Assembly: GCA_017934175.1 (NCBI GenBank)
Contig: JAGBKB010000083.1
Location: 1-64,000 of the forward strand
Source of the DNA: Lachnospiraceae bacterium
GTDB taxonomy: Bacteria > Bacillota > Clostridia > Lachnospirales > Lachnospiraceae
Direction: 5' to 3'
DNA: 64,000 nt
This document shows, one piece after another, positions 1-7,196 of the stretch. The notes beneath the pieces were generated by a model, which was not told the origin of the DNA, made no database searches, and saw only the letters and a program-made list of their open reading frames with translations. The first letter of the stretch is position 1; every line of letters starts with the position of its first letter. Position numbers and translations under genes: made by a program.

Positions 1-221
1 ATTTGATTTAGTCTTTTTAGCTCGATTTCTTTTTGTAGTGTTTGGTAGGTTCGCTCTTTGGCTATTGTTTTCATCTTACTACTTATTTTTTCGTGTGCTA
101 TGGGAGTGCCGATTATTAGTACTGTTAATATCATTAATATGCAAAATGTCCACTCAATAAATTGTTGATTAAATGGTATCTTTCTCTGGAGTTTTTTCAT
201 TTTCCATTCCATTCTGCTCAT
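1..221 (-). CDS. Small membrane protein with coiled-coil tail (partial)
   Basis: An open frame reads from an ATG at 221 leftward out of the window, with about 73 residues visible. An AGGAGGT ribosome-binding site lies 7 nt upstream (229-235). The protein has a short basic N-terminus, one hydrophobic segment at about residues 18-38 (containing the run ILMILTVLIIG), then a charged helical stretch rich in Lys, Glu and Gln that could form a coiled coil. It starts inside the 3' end of the preceding gene in another frame, a common arrangement in phage early operons. The family is not recognised. Confidence 0.6.
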   Translation of the reverse strand, partial: MSRMEWKMKKLQRKIPFNQQFIEWTFCILMILTVLIIGTPIAHEKISSKMKTIAKERTYQTLQKEIELKRLNQ

Positions 222-411
222 GATTTTTACCTCCTATAATCCTTACTACTTTTTCGTGTGTACCTACTTCTAATTTGGCATTTTGGTAGGTTGTAAATTG
301 TTTAGCTAATGCTTTTCTTTCAGTCCATATCCACTGCTCGAATGGCAGTTTATTAAAATTGGCATCTTGACTACTTTTTAAGAATTTATTTTTCTTTTTT
401 ATCAGATACAT
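169..411 (-). CDS. Hypothetical phage-type protein, 80 aa
   Basis: The ATG at 411 is preceded by a good GAGGAG site about 7 nt upstream. The gene overlaps the end of the preceding gene (stop at 386) by 26 bp, and the next gene's ribosome-binding site lies inside its own 3' end. The product is basic in its first half and contains an FEQWIW stretch; no domain is recognised. Position and coupling suggest an early gene of the integrated element. Confidence 0.5.
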   Translation of the reverse strand: MYLIKKKNKFLKSSQDANFNKLPFEQWIWTERKALAKQFTTYQNAKLEVGTHEKVVRIIGGKNHEQNGMENEKTPEKDTI

Positions 412-754
412 TTTCTTGCTCCTCCCCTAATAATGAGTTAATTCCGGGTTTCTTAAATCTCTTTAGTAAAATCGCACATTTGATAAGTTCTGTAATTCCG
501 AACAGTGCTTTTTCGAGCATTATGTCAGTTATGTTTTGGTTTTTATCATTTTGACACTGTTCTATTGGCATTGCACCTTTTATGCAAAGTTCGAAGATTT
601 GGTCATTGCACCTTGCATAATCATTGATTGTTTGTACCGCTCTTTGTGTCTGTGCTGTGAGCATTCCCCAGAATTCTTCCTTACTGTTGAATTGATTCCC
701 TTCTAATTCTTCGTATGTCTTTTCTACCAATTCATTTACTTTGTCTTTAATCAT
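386..754 (-). CDS. Hypothetical phage-type protein, 122 aa
   Basis: Start ATG at 754 with AGGAGG about 8 nt upstream. The product is predicted to be largely helical, with an acidic N-terminal half, a hydrophobic helix near residues 80-97 (ITELIKCAILL) and a charged tail. No known family is evident. The start overlaps the end of a -1 reading frame that continues the upstream gene (see 833-1024), indicating translational coupling within the operon. Confidence 0.5.
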   Translation of the reverse strand: MIKDKVNELVEKTYEELEGNQFNSKEEFWGMLTAQTQRAVQTINDYARCNDQIFELCIKGAMPIEQCQNDKNQNITDIMLEKALFGITELIKCAILLKRFKKPGINSLLGEEQENVSDKKEK

Positions 755-832
755 TTACTTTTCCTCCTATCATTTCGCCTGCTATTAAGGCTCTTATTTT
801 TTCAAGGTCATAAATTAAATCATGAATCTTTT

Positions 833-1024
833 CTATTTTTTATACCACTTTTTGTCAAATCTTTTTAGTTCTTCATCTACATAATCTGTCATATTTAGAA
901 AGTGTCCAAGTTCTGCTAAAGAGTCGCTATAATCTTTTAATCTGTAATAACCATCTATAATGTCATTTAGTCCTTTTAGTATGTCGAGTCTATCTCTCTT
1001 TGTTTCCATTTTCCTTTTTTCCAC
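833..1024 (-). CDS. Hypothetical protein, 63 aa, possibly extended by a -1 frameshift
   Basis: This small charged protein ends ...DKKWYKK. The frame opens at a GTG at 1024; the ATG at 1009, preceded by AAAAGG, is also possible. The stop codon lies directly after a run of six A residues (836-841 on the minus strand). Slipping back one base there continues an open frame of 29 further codons down to 747, giving a protein-like tail (IEKIHDLIYDLEK...) that overlaps the next gene start by ATGATTAA. Either a frameshift product or a small lesion is possible. No family is recognised. Confidence 0.45.
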   Translation of the reverse strand: MEKRKMETKRDRLDILKGLNDIIDGYYRLKDYSDSLAELGHFLNMTDYVDEELKRFDKKWYKK

Positions 1025-1125
1025 CTTTCGCAGAGGTCATTGTCTGTTATTGGTTGCTTTGTTAGTTTACACTCTGCATAATGTCCTTTTTGTTTATAGT
1101 TTTTGCAGTTGCTACAATTCTTCAT
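976..1125 (-). CDS. Small Cys-rich (zinc-ribbon-like) protein, about 49 aa
   Basis: The sequence from the chosen ATG has CxxC (C4, C7), a third Cys at about 18 and a CxxW motif near residue 31, a pattern seen in many short phage proteins and consistent with one zinc site. The open frame extends upstream to a TTG at 1203, but the extra residues are an unnatural-looking K/R/G-rich stretch. The ATG at 1125 overlaps a stop codon of another frame as ATGA, so that start was preferred. GGAGG lies about 14 nt upstream, rather far. The function is unknown. Confidence 0.45.
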   Translation of the reverse strand: MKNCSNCKNYKQKGHYAECKLTKQPITDNDLCERWKKGKWKQREIDSTY

Positions 1126-1211
1126 TTTCTGACATGTTTCCTCCATAATTTTATTGCGACCGGATCTTTTTCCTTTGCCGCTATTTTTATGCATTCTGTC
1201 CAAGCATTTTG

Positions 1212-1778
1212 TTAAGAAGCGAATGCATTGTTTACCTCATAATTTATAATTTGATTGTAAAGTTTATTAGCAAATGTTTCATTTACTTTTATTGGTGTTA
1301 GTAAAGCTTTATTTTCATCTGTATCTTCTTTTGGTATTATAAAAATTGGTTGCTTATTTCCCATCGTTCTTATCATATTATTTTCTGTTAGTTCTATTAG
1401 AAGTTTTAATTTCTTACTATCTATCCACACTGTATATTTTTTAGTTTTAATTGGATAACTGAACACTTCATTTCCGTAGCTTGTTTTTGATTTATAGAGT
1501 TTTGCTTTTTTAATAAATTCTTTTAAGTCGGCATAGTTAATTTCTATTTTTGCATTTGCATTTATGTAATTATCAAGTATATGTGGTATGTTAATTGGTT
1601 GTTGTGCTTTTGGTATTTCTAAATCTATATTAGTTGTCCATATCATGTATCCATCGCAGTATGCCATTACTTTTTTGTATGGGTGACCGTAATGTAGAGG
1701 ATTTTCGCCTACTCTGTTAATTAAATTTTTGAATTGTTTGATTGCTGCTTTTTTTGTATTTGCTGGTATTTTAATCAT
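1212..1778 (-). CDS. Sliding-clamp-like (DnaN-fold) protein, 188 aa
   Basis: Visible pattern: the final third has a helix with IDSKKLKLLIEL, then PIFIIP, an acidic stretch and LLTPIKV. This mirrors the last DnaN domain, where a helix is followed by P-L-x-I-x-P and then a 'MPVR'-like strand. The middle part (GYMIWTTN, LKEFIKKAK) also has clamp-like rhythm. At 188 aa it would hold one to two clamp domains instead of three, so it may be a phage-type clamp or decoy. This is pattern recognition from the sequence only. In-frame coding-like sequence (29 codons) continues after the stop and meets the next gene start. Confidence 0.45.
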   Translation of the reverse strand: MIKIPANTKKAAIKQFKNLINRVGENPLHYGHPYKKVMAYCDGYMIWTTNIDLEIPKAQQPINIPHILDNYINANAKIEINYADLKEFIKKAKLYKSKTSYGNEVFSYPIKTKKYTVWIDSKKLKLLIELTENNMIRTMGNKQPIFIIPKEDTDENKALLTPIKVNETFANKLYNQIINYEVNNAFAS

Positions 1779-1851
1779 CTAATAAATCCTCCATTCCTTC
1801 ATCTTCAGTAAGTCCACCGTCTTGCATTAATATTCTTACTACTTCACTCAT
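1771..1851 (-). CDS. Micro-protein, 26 aa, phage-type
   Basis: ATG at 1851 is preceded by AAGAGGTGAG, a good ribosome-binding site, and the stop overlaps the next gene's ATG (ATGATTAA). The product begins MSEVVRILMQDGGLTEDEG. That resembles the short phage proteins with an 'ILMxRDGLTxEEA' helix pair, but it is cut short after the second helix. No function is known. Confidence 0.5.
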   Translation of the reverse strand: MSEVVRILMQDGGLTEDEGMEDLLDD

Positions 1852-1862
1852 TTTCTCACCTC

Positions 1863-2219
1863 TTAAACTCTATAAACTTCCACCGAATTACATGAGTTGC
1901 CATAAATTGTCGCTTCAGTTTCATTTTTTAATTCTACGAACCAGTTGTAATCTGCCCCATAAAATTCAAAGCCAAAATCGAGACCGTTTTCGTTTCCTGA
2001 TTTACTTTCAAATTCATTAATTTCTTCAAATGCTCCATCGTATCCTTCTTCATCTGTTAGTAAATCAATTAGTGCATCAATGTTATTAATTTCTAATTCA
2101 TCGTTTTTTAAATCATTTAGAACTTTTGTTATTTCTCTACCAACCATGTATCCATCGTGGCTCCTGATTAAAATTTTTGTAGTGTTACCATTTGTTATTG
2201 TTAATGTTGCAGTTGTCAT
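1863..2219 (-). CDS. Hypothetical early protein, 118 aa
   Basis: First gene of the leftward operon, with GGAGG about 9 nt upstream of ATG at 2219. The product is acidic (Asp/Glu-rich in the middle) and ends with beta-strand-like, aromatic-rich sequence (FYGADYNWFVEL). No domain is recognised. It is probably driven by the leftward promoter in the operator region and so controlled by the adjacent XRE repressor. Confidence 0.55.
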   Translation of the reverse strand: MTTATLTITNGNTTKILIRSHDGYMVGREITKVLNDLKNDELEINNIDALIDLLTDEEGYDGAFEEINEFESKSGNENGLDFGFEFYGADYNWFVELKNETEATIYGNSCNSVEVYRV

Positions 2220-2279
2220 AATTTTTGATCCTCCGTTTATCTTTGTTTATTTTTTATAAATTTATAGTTTTTATAATTT

Positions 2280-2370
2280 CTGCTTTTATGCAGTTTTTGT
2301 ATTGCTTTAATGCTCCTTTACTATATCATAAAGTTGTGATAAAATCAAGTATAAAATTGCATAAATGCAA
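2280..2370. promoter_or_regulatory. Divergent control region with three operator-like palindromes
   Basis: Three similar sites lie between the leftward operon and the repressor gene: CTGCTTTTATGCAG (2280-2293), TTGCTTTAATGCT (2302-2314) and TTGCATAAATGCAA (2357-2370). All fit TGC-N5-6-TGC(A), and the third is an almost perfect palindrome. The first two centres are about two helical turns apart, as in phage operators. The third lies just before the repressor's ribosome-binding site, which suggests autoregulation. Binding by the adjacent repressor is an inference. Confidence 0.5.
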
Positions 2371-2394
2371 AATTATTTTAGGAGGTCATTTTCT

Positions 2395-2766
2395 ATGAAA
2401 ATTGGCGAAATGCTTAAAAAGTTAAGGCTTGAATCCGGGCTAACTATGGAACAGTTAGGTAGTCGTTTAGATCCGCCTGTGCAAAATTCAACTATTCTTC
2501 GCTGGGAGAATGGTTCTATTCGTAGCATAAAAGCAGAGTACTTAAATCAGTTAGGTCAAATTTTCAATATTTCTATGAACCGCCTTTTAGGTACAGATGA
2601 GTCATTATTAAAAGAGGTTAAATTATGGGATTCTATTACTTTAATGTTTGGAAGTGATGCTTCAGAGTTCTTTCATGATTTTTTGGAGTTAAATTCAGAA
2701 GGTAAGAAAAAGGCTCGGAGTCAAATGAGCGATTTGTGGAAGTTGTATCATAAGGAGGACAAATAA
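2395..2766 (+). CDS. XRE/Cro-CI family transcriptional repressor
   Basis: The N-terminal 65 residues form a classic helix-turn-helix: GEMLKKLRLESGLTMEQLG, then STILRWENG, then the closing helices ending in NRLLG. The open frame starts at 2365, but GGAGGT (2381-2386) places translation at the ATG at 2395, giving 123 aa. The C-terminal half lacks a LexA-type Ser-Lys protease, so it is a short repressor that would need another mode of induction. It is the first gene of a three-gene rightward unit with the integrase, each start overlapping the previous stop. Confidence 0.8.
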   Translation: MKIGEMLKKLRLESGLTMEQLGSRLDPPVQNSTILRWENGSIRSIKAEYLNQLGQIFNISMNRLLGTDESLLKEVKLWDSITLMFGSDASEFFHDFLELNSEGKKKARSQMSDLWKLYHKEDK

Positions 2767-3110
2767 TGATTTTTAGTAATTTTTTCAAAAATAAAAAAGA
2801 GAGCTTTGTGCTACCACTTACTGGTATGGACAACTCTCTTAAAAAATACCCTTTAAATGATTTTGAAAATAATTTCTTTTTTGGTTTTAAGTCAAAGTAT
2901 CCACAGTACTATTCTGGTATGAGTTTTAATCGTATGAGTAATGGAATGATTAAATTTTCATATCGTTCATATCCTATTGGTGCTATTAATCGAAAAGGTG
3001 TCTTATTTATAGAAAGAGACTTAAGATATAAAGACCCATGGAGTGAGTTCCCTGATGCTATAAATCACTATGATGACATTGTTGCTTGTATAAAGAGGAA
3101 GTTAAAATGA
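2766..3110 (+). CDS. Hypothetical protein between repressor and integrase, 114 aa
   Basis: The ATG overlaps the repressor stop (TAATG), with GGAGG just upstream. The protein has an aromatic-rich, strand-rich middle (FKSKYPQYYSG, FSYRSYPIG) and a C-terminal helix. No family is recognised. Tight coupling to both neighbours suggests a role in maintenance, immunity or integration control of the element. Confidence 0.5.
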   Translation: MIFSNFFKNKKESFVLPLTGMDNSLKKYPLNDFENNFFFGFKSKYPQYYSGMSFNRMSNGMIKFSYRSYPIGAINRKGVLFIERDLRYKDPWSEFPDAINHYDDIVACIKRKLK

Positions 3111-4144
3111 GAAATCCGAACGGCTTTGGTTCTGTAGTAAAATTAAAAGGTAAGCGTCGCAAACCATTTCGTGTGCAAAAAACTAACGGCTACAATGATA
3201 AAGGACAACCTATTCTTTTGATTGTCGGTTATGCTGCTACTCGAGAAGAAGGTATGATTCTGTTATCAAAGTTTAATAATGAGCCGTGGGATGTACAAAA
3301 TGACAAACTTACTGTTTCTGATGTTTACAATTTGTTTGTTAAATATAAAATGAGAAGTTTTTCTATTGGATCTCAAAGGTGTATGAAAACAGCTTATCAC
3401 TGGTGCGAACCTATTTTTAATATTCGCTATAAGGATTTACGGTCTTTTCATATGCAGGAATGTATTGATAAATGTCCAAGGTCAGTATCCAGTAAAGGTG
3501 GTATAAAAACTCTTTTTTATCATCTCGATCGTTTTGCTATGGAACGAGACATAATAAATAAATCTTATTCTTTTTTAATTACTGTAGGTGCTGTTCCAGA
3601 GACCAAGCGAACCCCATTCACTAAAGAGCAAATTTTTAACATTTGGGATTTTTATTATAAGTCTGAACTACCTTTTGGTGTGATCCTGGTTCTTCTATAT
3701 ACTGGTTTTCGTATTAATGAATTGTTAAGTCTTAAAGTTTCGGATGTTGACCTTAATGCTATGACTCTTAAAGGTGGCCTCAAAACTCGAGCTGGTCGTG
3801 ATCGCATTATACCTATCCATCCTGACATTTTGCCTATTATTCAAAGTTACTATAATGTCAATAATTTTTATTTATTCCCTTGGCATAATGCTGCGAAGTT
3901 CTATCCGTTATGGCATCAAATGATGGATGTACTTAAAATTAAAAAAACACCGCACGAGTGCCGCCATACCTTTGAGAGTGTGCTTGATGATGCCAATGCT
4001 AATCGTAAATGTATTGACATGCTTATGGGTCACACGTCTAAATCTGTAGGACTTCGTGTGTACACTCATAAAACTTTGGATGACCTCCGTGCAACTATTA
4101 ATCTTTTACAATTAAAAAATCCCACGACCGAAGCCGTGGGTTAA
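3107..4144 (+). CDS. Tyrosine site-specific integrase
   Basis: This phage-type integrase catalyses recombination between element and chromosome att sites. From the ATG at 3107 (AGAGGAAG upstream, ATGA overlap with the previous stop) it starts MRNPNGFGSVVKLKGKRRK, the arm-binding N-terminus common in Firmicutes elements. A core-binding domain follows. The catalytic domain shows Arg in TGFRINELL, HxxR in HECRHTF, a second His in LMGHTSKS and the nucleophile Tyr in VYTHKT. Length (345 aa) is normal. The last eight codons lie in a GC-rich hairpin (4121-4140), so the C-terminus may have been rewritten by the integration junction or another element's end. Confidence 0.9.
   Translation: MRNPNGFGSVVKLKGKRRKPFRVQKTNGYNDKGQPILLIVGYAATREEGMILLSKFNNEPWDVQNDKLTVSDVYNLFVKYKMRSFSIGSQRCMKTAYHWCEPIFNIRYKDLRSFHMQECIDKCPRSVSSKGGIKTLFYHLDRFAMERDIINKSYSFLITVGAVPETKRTPFTKEQIFNIWDFYYKSELPFGVILVLLYTGFRINELLSLKVSDVDLNAMTLKGGLKTRAGRDRIIPIHPDILPIIQSYYNVNNFYLFPWHNAAKFYPLWHQMMDVLKIKKTPHECRHTFESVLDDANANRKCIDMLMGHTSKSVGLRVYTHKTLDDLRATINLLQLKNPTTEAVG
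4121..4140. repeat. GC-rich hairpin at the integrase 3' end
   Basis: CCCACG at 4121-4126 pairs with CGTGGG at 4135-4140, with further pairing towards a CGAA loop. A-rich sequence lies to the left and TTAA to the right. It overlaps the last codons of the integrase. It resembles the stem-loops at IS200/IS605-type ends and could alternatively be a weak terminator. The T tract is too short for a convincing intrinsic terminator. Confidence 0.5.
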
Positions 4145-4560
4145 GTATCACATAAGTACCAAACTGTATGGTTTTTCTTATGTTTATTGACTTTATAAAA
4201 TGTTATACCATATTTTTTATAAAAAAGAGAGACATAGATGTCTCTCAAATTCTTATATTCATTTGCTCTTTTGTCCCAATGTGTGTCATCCATATATCCA
4301 TATCTTTGTTCAAGAAGAATATACCCAGCCCATCTATCGTGGTCTATGGCTGTTAAATTGTAATACTTACTGCCTTTCTCCTTATTATTGCCAAACCCTT
4401 CTTTTAATTCATTTAACTTTTTATCATCAAATACTTGATTATTAAAATTAGTTATATTATACTTACACACCTTCAAAATAGTAGTATAATAATCTGCAGC
4501 ATTTATACTTGAGTTTTTGTCAAAAGTATATATAAGTGTAAACTTTTTATTTATGCTCTT
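4141..4560 (-). pseudogene. 5'-truncated remnant with an RyR-like DHxRW motif
   Basis: The frame is open from 4560 to the stop at 4141 but has no ATG or GTG near its beginning; only a TTG at 4476 without a ribosome-binding site. It starts inside the end of vapC. The sequence contains AIDHDRWAGYILLEQRYGY and a downstream charged helix, like the E/D-H-x-R-W helix of RyR-type domains at the C-terminus of larger bacterial proteins. The most likely reading is a C-terminal fragment left after insertion of the neighbouring mobile genes. If translated, the product from TTG is 111 aa. Confidence 0.4.
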
Positions 4561-4957
4561 TCACCCAGTTTTCAATTTTTAGTCCTTTAACTCTGCTAAA
4601 TTCTCTTTCATTATTTGTTACTATAGTCATATTCATAGATTTTGCATGTGATGCAATAAGCATATCCATTGAACCTATTGTGTTTCCACTTTTTTCTAAT
4701 GCACATCTAATTCTACCATATTCATTTGAAGCATTCACATCATAATCATATATTTTAATACAAGACAAAAACTTAAGTAGATTTTTCATATTTTCATTTC
4801 TTTTTTTACTTTTTTCAACCCCATATACGAGTTCACTATATACAATACTTGAAATGCAAATGTCTCCATAATTAAAACCACTAAATTTCTCAATTAGCAT
4901 ATTATCATAGTTCTTTAAAATGTAAATACAAATATTGGTATCAAGCATATAAATCAT
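4547..4957 (-). CDS. vapC: VapC-family PIN-domain toxin
   Basis: This is a PIN-fold endoribonuclease, the toxin of a type II pair. The acidic active-site positions are visible: Asp in MLDTNI (residue 6), Glu in SIVYSELVYG (about 42), Asp in GSMDMLIASHA (about 98) and the TNN motif near the end (TIVTNNEREF). At 136 aa it is full length. It overlaps the antitoxin gene by 4 bp (ATGA). PIN toxins usually cut tRNA or rRNA; the target here cannot be deduced. Confidence 0.88.
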   Translation of the reverse strand: MIYMLDTNICIYILKNYDNMLIEKFSGFNYGDICISSIVYSELVYGVEKSKKRNENMKNLLKFLSCIKIYDYDVNASNEYGRIRCALEKSGNTIGSMDMLIASHAKSMNMTIVTNNEREFSRVKGLKIENWVKEHK

Positions 4958-5373
4958 AACTCATCTCTCTTATTGTCAATATTTTGTATACGCTCCACCA
5001 TAAAGTCATTAGACATTTTACCAGCGCTATCTTTAATTCCTGCCCACACATTATCTTTCGGAACTAACATTATAATATCTCCAACTTTATTTACAAAAAA
5101 CTTTTCATTGATTGATGATATATTCTCAACACTCTCAATGTCATTATAATCGAATGTATCTAAATCATTCTTTTCTAATTTTTTAATTAAATTCTTAATG
5201 TTAATCCCAGAGTTCAACTTCTTATTCAATGAAAAACTAATATTCTTATTTTTCACAAGGTCATTTGCAAACATATTAAATGCTGCACTCATAGTGAGCC
5301 CAAGTTCCTTACAAACCTTTTCCATATTATCCTTAAGTTTTTCATCAATTCTAAAATTAATTAATACTGACAT
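4954..5373 (-). CDS. vapB: Antitoxin with RelB/DinJ-like N-terminus and VapB-like tail
   Basis: The first about 45 residues read like a RelB/DinJ ribbon-helix-helix: a short strand with NFRID, then MEKVCKELGLTMSAAFNMF. The last about 45 residues (GDIIMLVPKDNVW... SNDFMVERIQ) instead resemble the toxin-binding tail of VapB antitoxins that normally carry an AbrB/MazE-type DNA-binding domain. A linker joins the halves. It would neutralise VapC and repress its own promoter. ATG at 5373 has AGGAGA upstream. The hybrid reading is an inference from motifs. Confidence 0.75.
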   Translation of the reverse strand: MSVLINFRIDEKLKDNMEKVCKELGLTMSAAFNMFANDLVKNKNISFSLNKKLNSGINIKNLIKKLEKNDLDTFDYNDIESVENISSINEKFFVNKVGDIIMLVPKDNVWAGIKDSAGKMSNDFMVERIQNIDNKRDEL

Positions 5374-5400
5374 ATTTTCTCCTGTAAAGACATTATCTTT

Positions 5401-5429
5401 ATTATATCATAGAACATTTATCTTGTCAA
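5401..5429 (-). promoter_or_regulatory. Consensus promoter of vapBC
   Basis: On the minus strand TTGACA (5424-5429) is followed after exactly 17 bp by TATAAT (5401-5406), a perfect sigma-A consensus. Transcription would start near 5394, about 20 nt before the antitoxin ATG. Nothing else was seen in 5430-5590 apart from AT-rich sequence. Confidence 0.85.
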
Positions 5430-5594
5430 TTTTTTCATAAATTACTTCTATCTTTCACAATTGCCTAATAAAAAATCGGCAAACTGTTGTTACAAACCCA
5501 ATTTATACTTCTTTCTTATAAAAATACTATATAAAAATCTTGAAAGTTCTATTGATTATTTGAATATAAAACATAATGCTTTTGTCAAAGGCAA

Positions 5595-5619
5595 CAAAAA
5601 ACCTTGCCTAAGCAAGGTT
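5595..5619 (-). terminator. Intrinsic terminator of the secreted-protein operon
   Basis: On the minus strand an 8-bp stem AACCTTGC / GCAAGGTT with a TTAG loop is followed by a T run. It lies about 45 bp after the stop at 5664. Confidence 0.85.
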
Positions 5620-5663
5620 AAAATGTGATTGAATTTAAAGTTTTGCAATGCTGATTTATGTAA

Positions 5664-7181
5664 TTACTCTACAGTCAATTCAACATCTTCTACATTTACA
5701 CTGGCATAGCAATTTGCATCTTCAATCATTACTCTCATATATATATCATCTTCTTTCCCCCAATCTTCAAGTACATCTGATTCTAATTCTACTTCATAAT
5801 CATTTGCACCATTAGTAACATGGAAAATTTTTATGTTTTGATTTTCCCCAGCAGTTATAAGAGAACTTGTTGCTGAATTTGCAAATGGATTATTTGATAT
5901 TAGTATATAATAAGGTTTATTTGATTGAGTTAAATTGTCAGATACTTTTTTTGCTGTAACTTGAATTTTTGCTTTAAGTCCTACAGTTCCTTTTTCAATA
6001 GTAGTAATAGGAACTCCATTATATGGATATACAGGTTTTCCTAATGCATCTGAAGCTTCTCTGTTTATTAATGTTCCAGACTTAACTTGTTTTAAATCTG
6101 GCATTTTATAGGTTATTTTGGCTTTTGCATAATCATATGAAACGGTTGATGCACTATAATATCCTCCATATTGTGGATTTGTATTCATAAGCCATACATA
6201 GGCCCTTTGTTGTTGCCACTGGGCATCAGCATAACTCCAAGTTTGAGGTCCTGTATGTTCATTCATCCAAAAATCATGAGCAGAATTATACTGATAAGTA
6301 AATGTATATACAGTATCACCATAATTTTTAAACTGTGACTCATCAAATATATATATATTTGTATCCTGAGTGACTATGTTATTATTAAAATAATAATAAT
6401 TATTTACGGAATCACCATTTTTACTTTTTGACCATGTGTTAAATTTTACTCCATTAGCAGTCATAGATAAGCCTGCTTGCGACCAAGGAAATGACCAAGA
6501 CCCTAAAGAATGAGTGGTATAACTTGTCAAGTCTAAATCATATTTTTTAAAATCAAGAGTTTTAGTTCCTTGGCTCCCACCACCGGCCCAATTTGATGCA
6601 TATGCACCTAAAGTATTTTGAATAGAAGTGCTACAATTATCATTTAATGTAGGGTATGTTATACCTTCATATGTTTTATAGTCGACTTGATAAAAATAGT
6701 TTGTGGAATCACCAGATTGATTAAATTGGCCATCTCTATTATGATTTCCATCAGAGTTATAAAGCCATGAGCCAATTGTTCCACCACTATTTCTTAACCA
6801 ATCTCTGCTTGGCGGCGAGAAATTACCAAATGCTCTAACCATATGATATCTTTTAATATCATCAAATGAAGACGAAGATAAAGTATTCGTAACATTATAA
6901 AATCGTACATCTTTCATATTTTTTACATAATTTTTACCTGCTTTTTTATTTTGAAGTTTTACACCAGCAAGATATGTAGCAATAGCACCATCAATTTTAC
7001 TATCTATACTTGTATTATAAATCTCGATTTGGTTTGCGAAATCATTTTTTAAAGCTTCAAATTCTGATTTTGTCACAAATGCTGAACCATCATTATCAGA
7101 TACAACTGCTCCAAAGCAATTGTACATCATTAAAGTAGTAATTATAAATATAGAAATAATAATTTTAAATTTTTTTTTCAT
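5664..7181 (-). CDS. Secreted 'SDNDGSAF' family protein A, 505 aa
   Basis: A signal peptide (MKKKFKIIISIFIITTLMM..., likely cleavage near CFG-AVV) precedes the motif AVVSDNDGSAFVTKSEF. A helical segment then ends with NTSIDSKIDGAIATYLAG. The remaining about 400 residues are rich in Tyr, Trp, Asn and Ser and probably form beta structure. I recall this N-terminal module from uncharacterised Lachnospiraceae exported proteins, but no function is known. The gene lies 15 bp after a clear paralogue (7197-8732), and the two share the N-terminal module, a central Trp/Tyr-rich region and an acidic C-terminal strand. No sortase or wall-binding motif is visible. Confidence 0.75.
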   Translation of the reverse strand: MKKKFKIIISIFIITTLMMYNCFGAVVSDNDGSAFVTKSEFEALKNDFANQIEIYNTSIDSKIDGAIATYLAGVKLQNKKAGKNYVKNMKDVRFYNVTNTLSSSSFDDIKRYHMVRAFGNFSPPSRDWLRNSGGTIGSWLYNSDGNHNRDGQFNQSGDSTNYFYQVDYKTYEGITYPTLNDNCSTSIQNTLGAYASNWAGGGSQGTKTLDFKKYDLDLTSYTTHSLGSWSFPWSQAGLSMTANGVKFNTWSKSKNGDSVNNYYYFNNNIVTQDTNIYIFDESQFKNYGDTVYTFTYQYNSAHDFWMNEHTGPQTWSYADAQWQQQRAYVWLMNTNPQYGGYYSASTVSYDYAKAKITYKMPDLKQVKSGTLINREASDALGKPVYPYNGVPITTIEKGTVGLKAKIQVTAKKVSDNLTQSNKPYYILISNNPFANSATSSLITAGENQNIKIFHVTNGANDYEVELESDVLEDWGKEDDIYMRVMIEDANCYASVNVEDVELTVE

Positions 7182-7196
7182 AATAAGCCCCAGCTC

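Larger units (their letters stand above)
1..4144. mobile_element. Right end of a phage-like integrated element
   Basis: The segment has the layout of a temperate-phage or integrative-element lysogeny module. Tightly overlapping small genes run leftward, an XRE repressor and a tyrosine integrase run rightward, and a divergent promoter with operator-like palindromes lies between them. The integrase is the last gene before chromosomal-type sequence, as is usual next to an attachment site. The left part lies outside the window, so neither the element type nor the att repeat can be determined here. Confidence 0.75.

Noticed and set aside
960..1148. Plus-strand open frame of 62 codons in the early operon
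   Set aside because: It lies opposite two coupled minus-strand genes, has no ribosome-binding site and shows biased, shadow-like composition.
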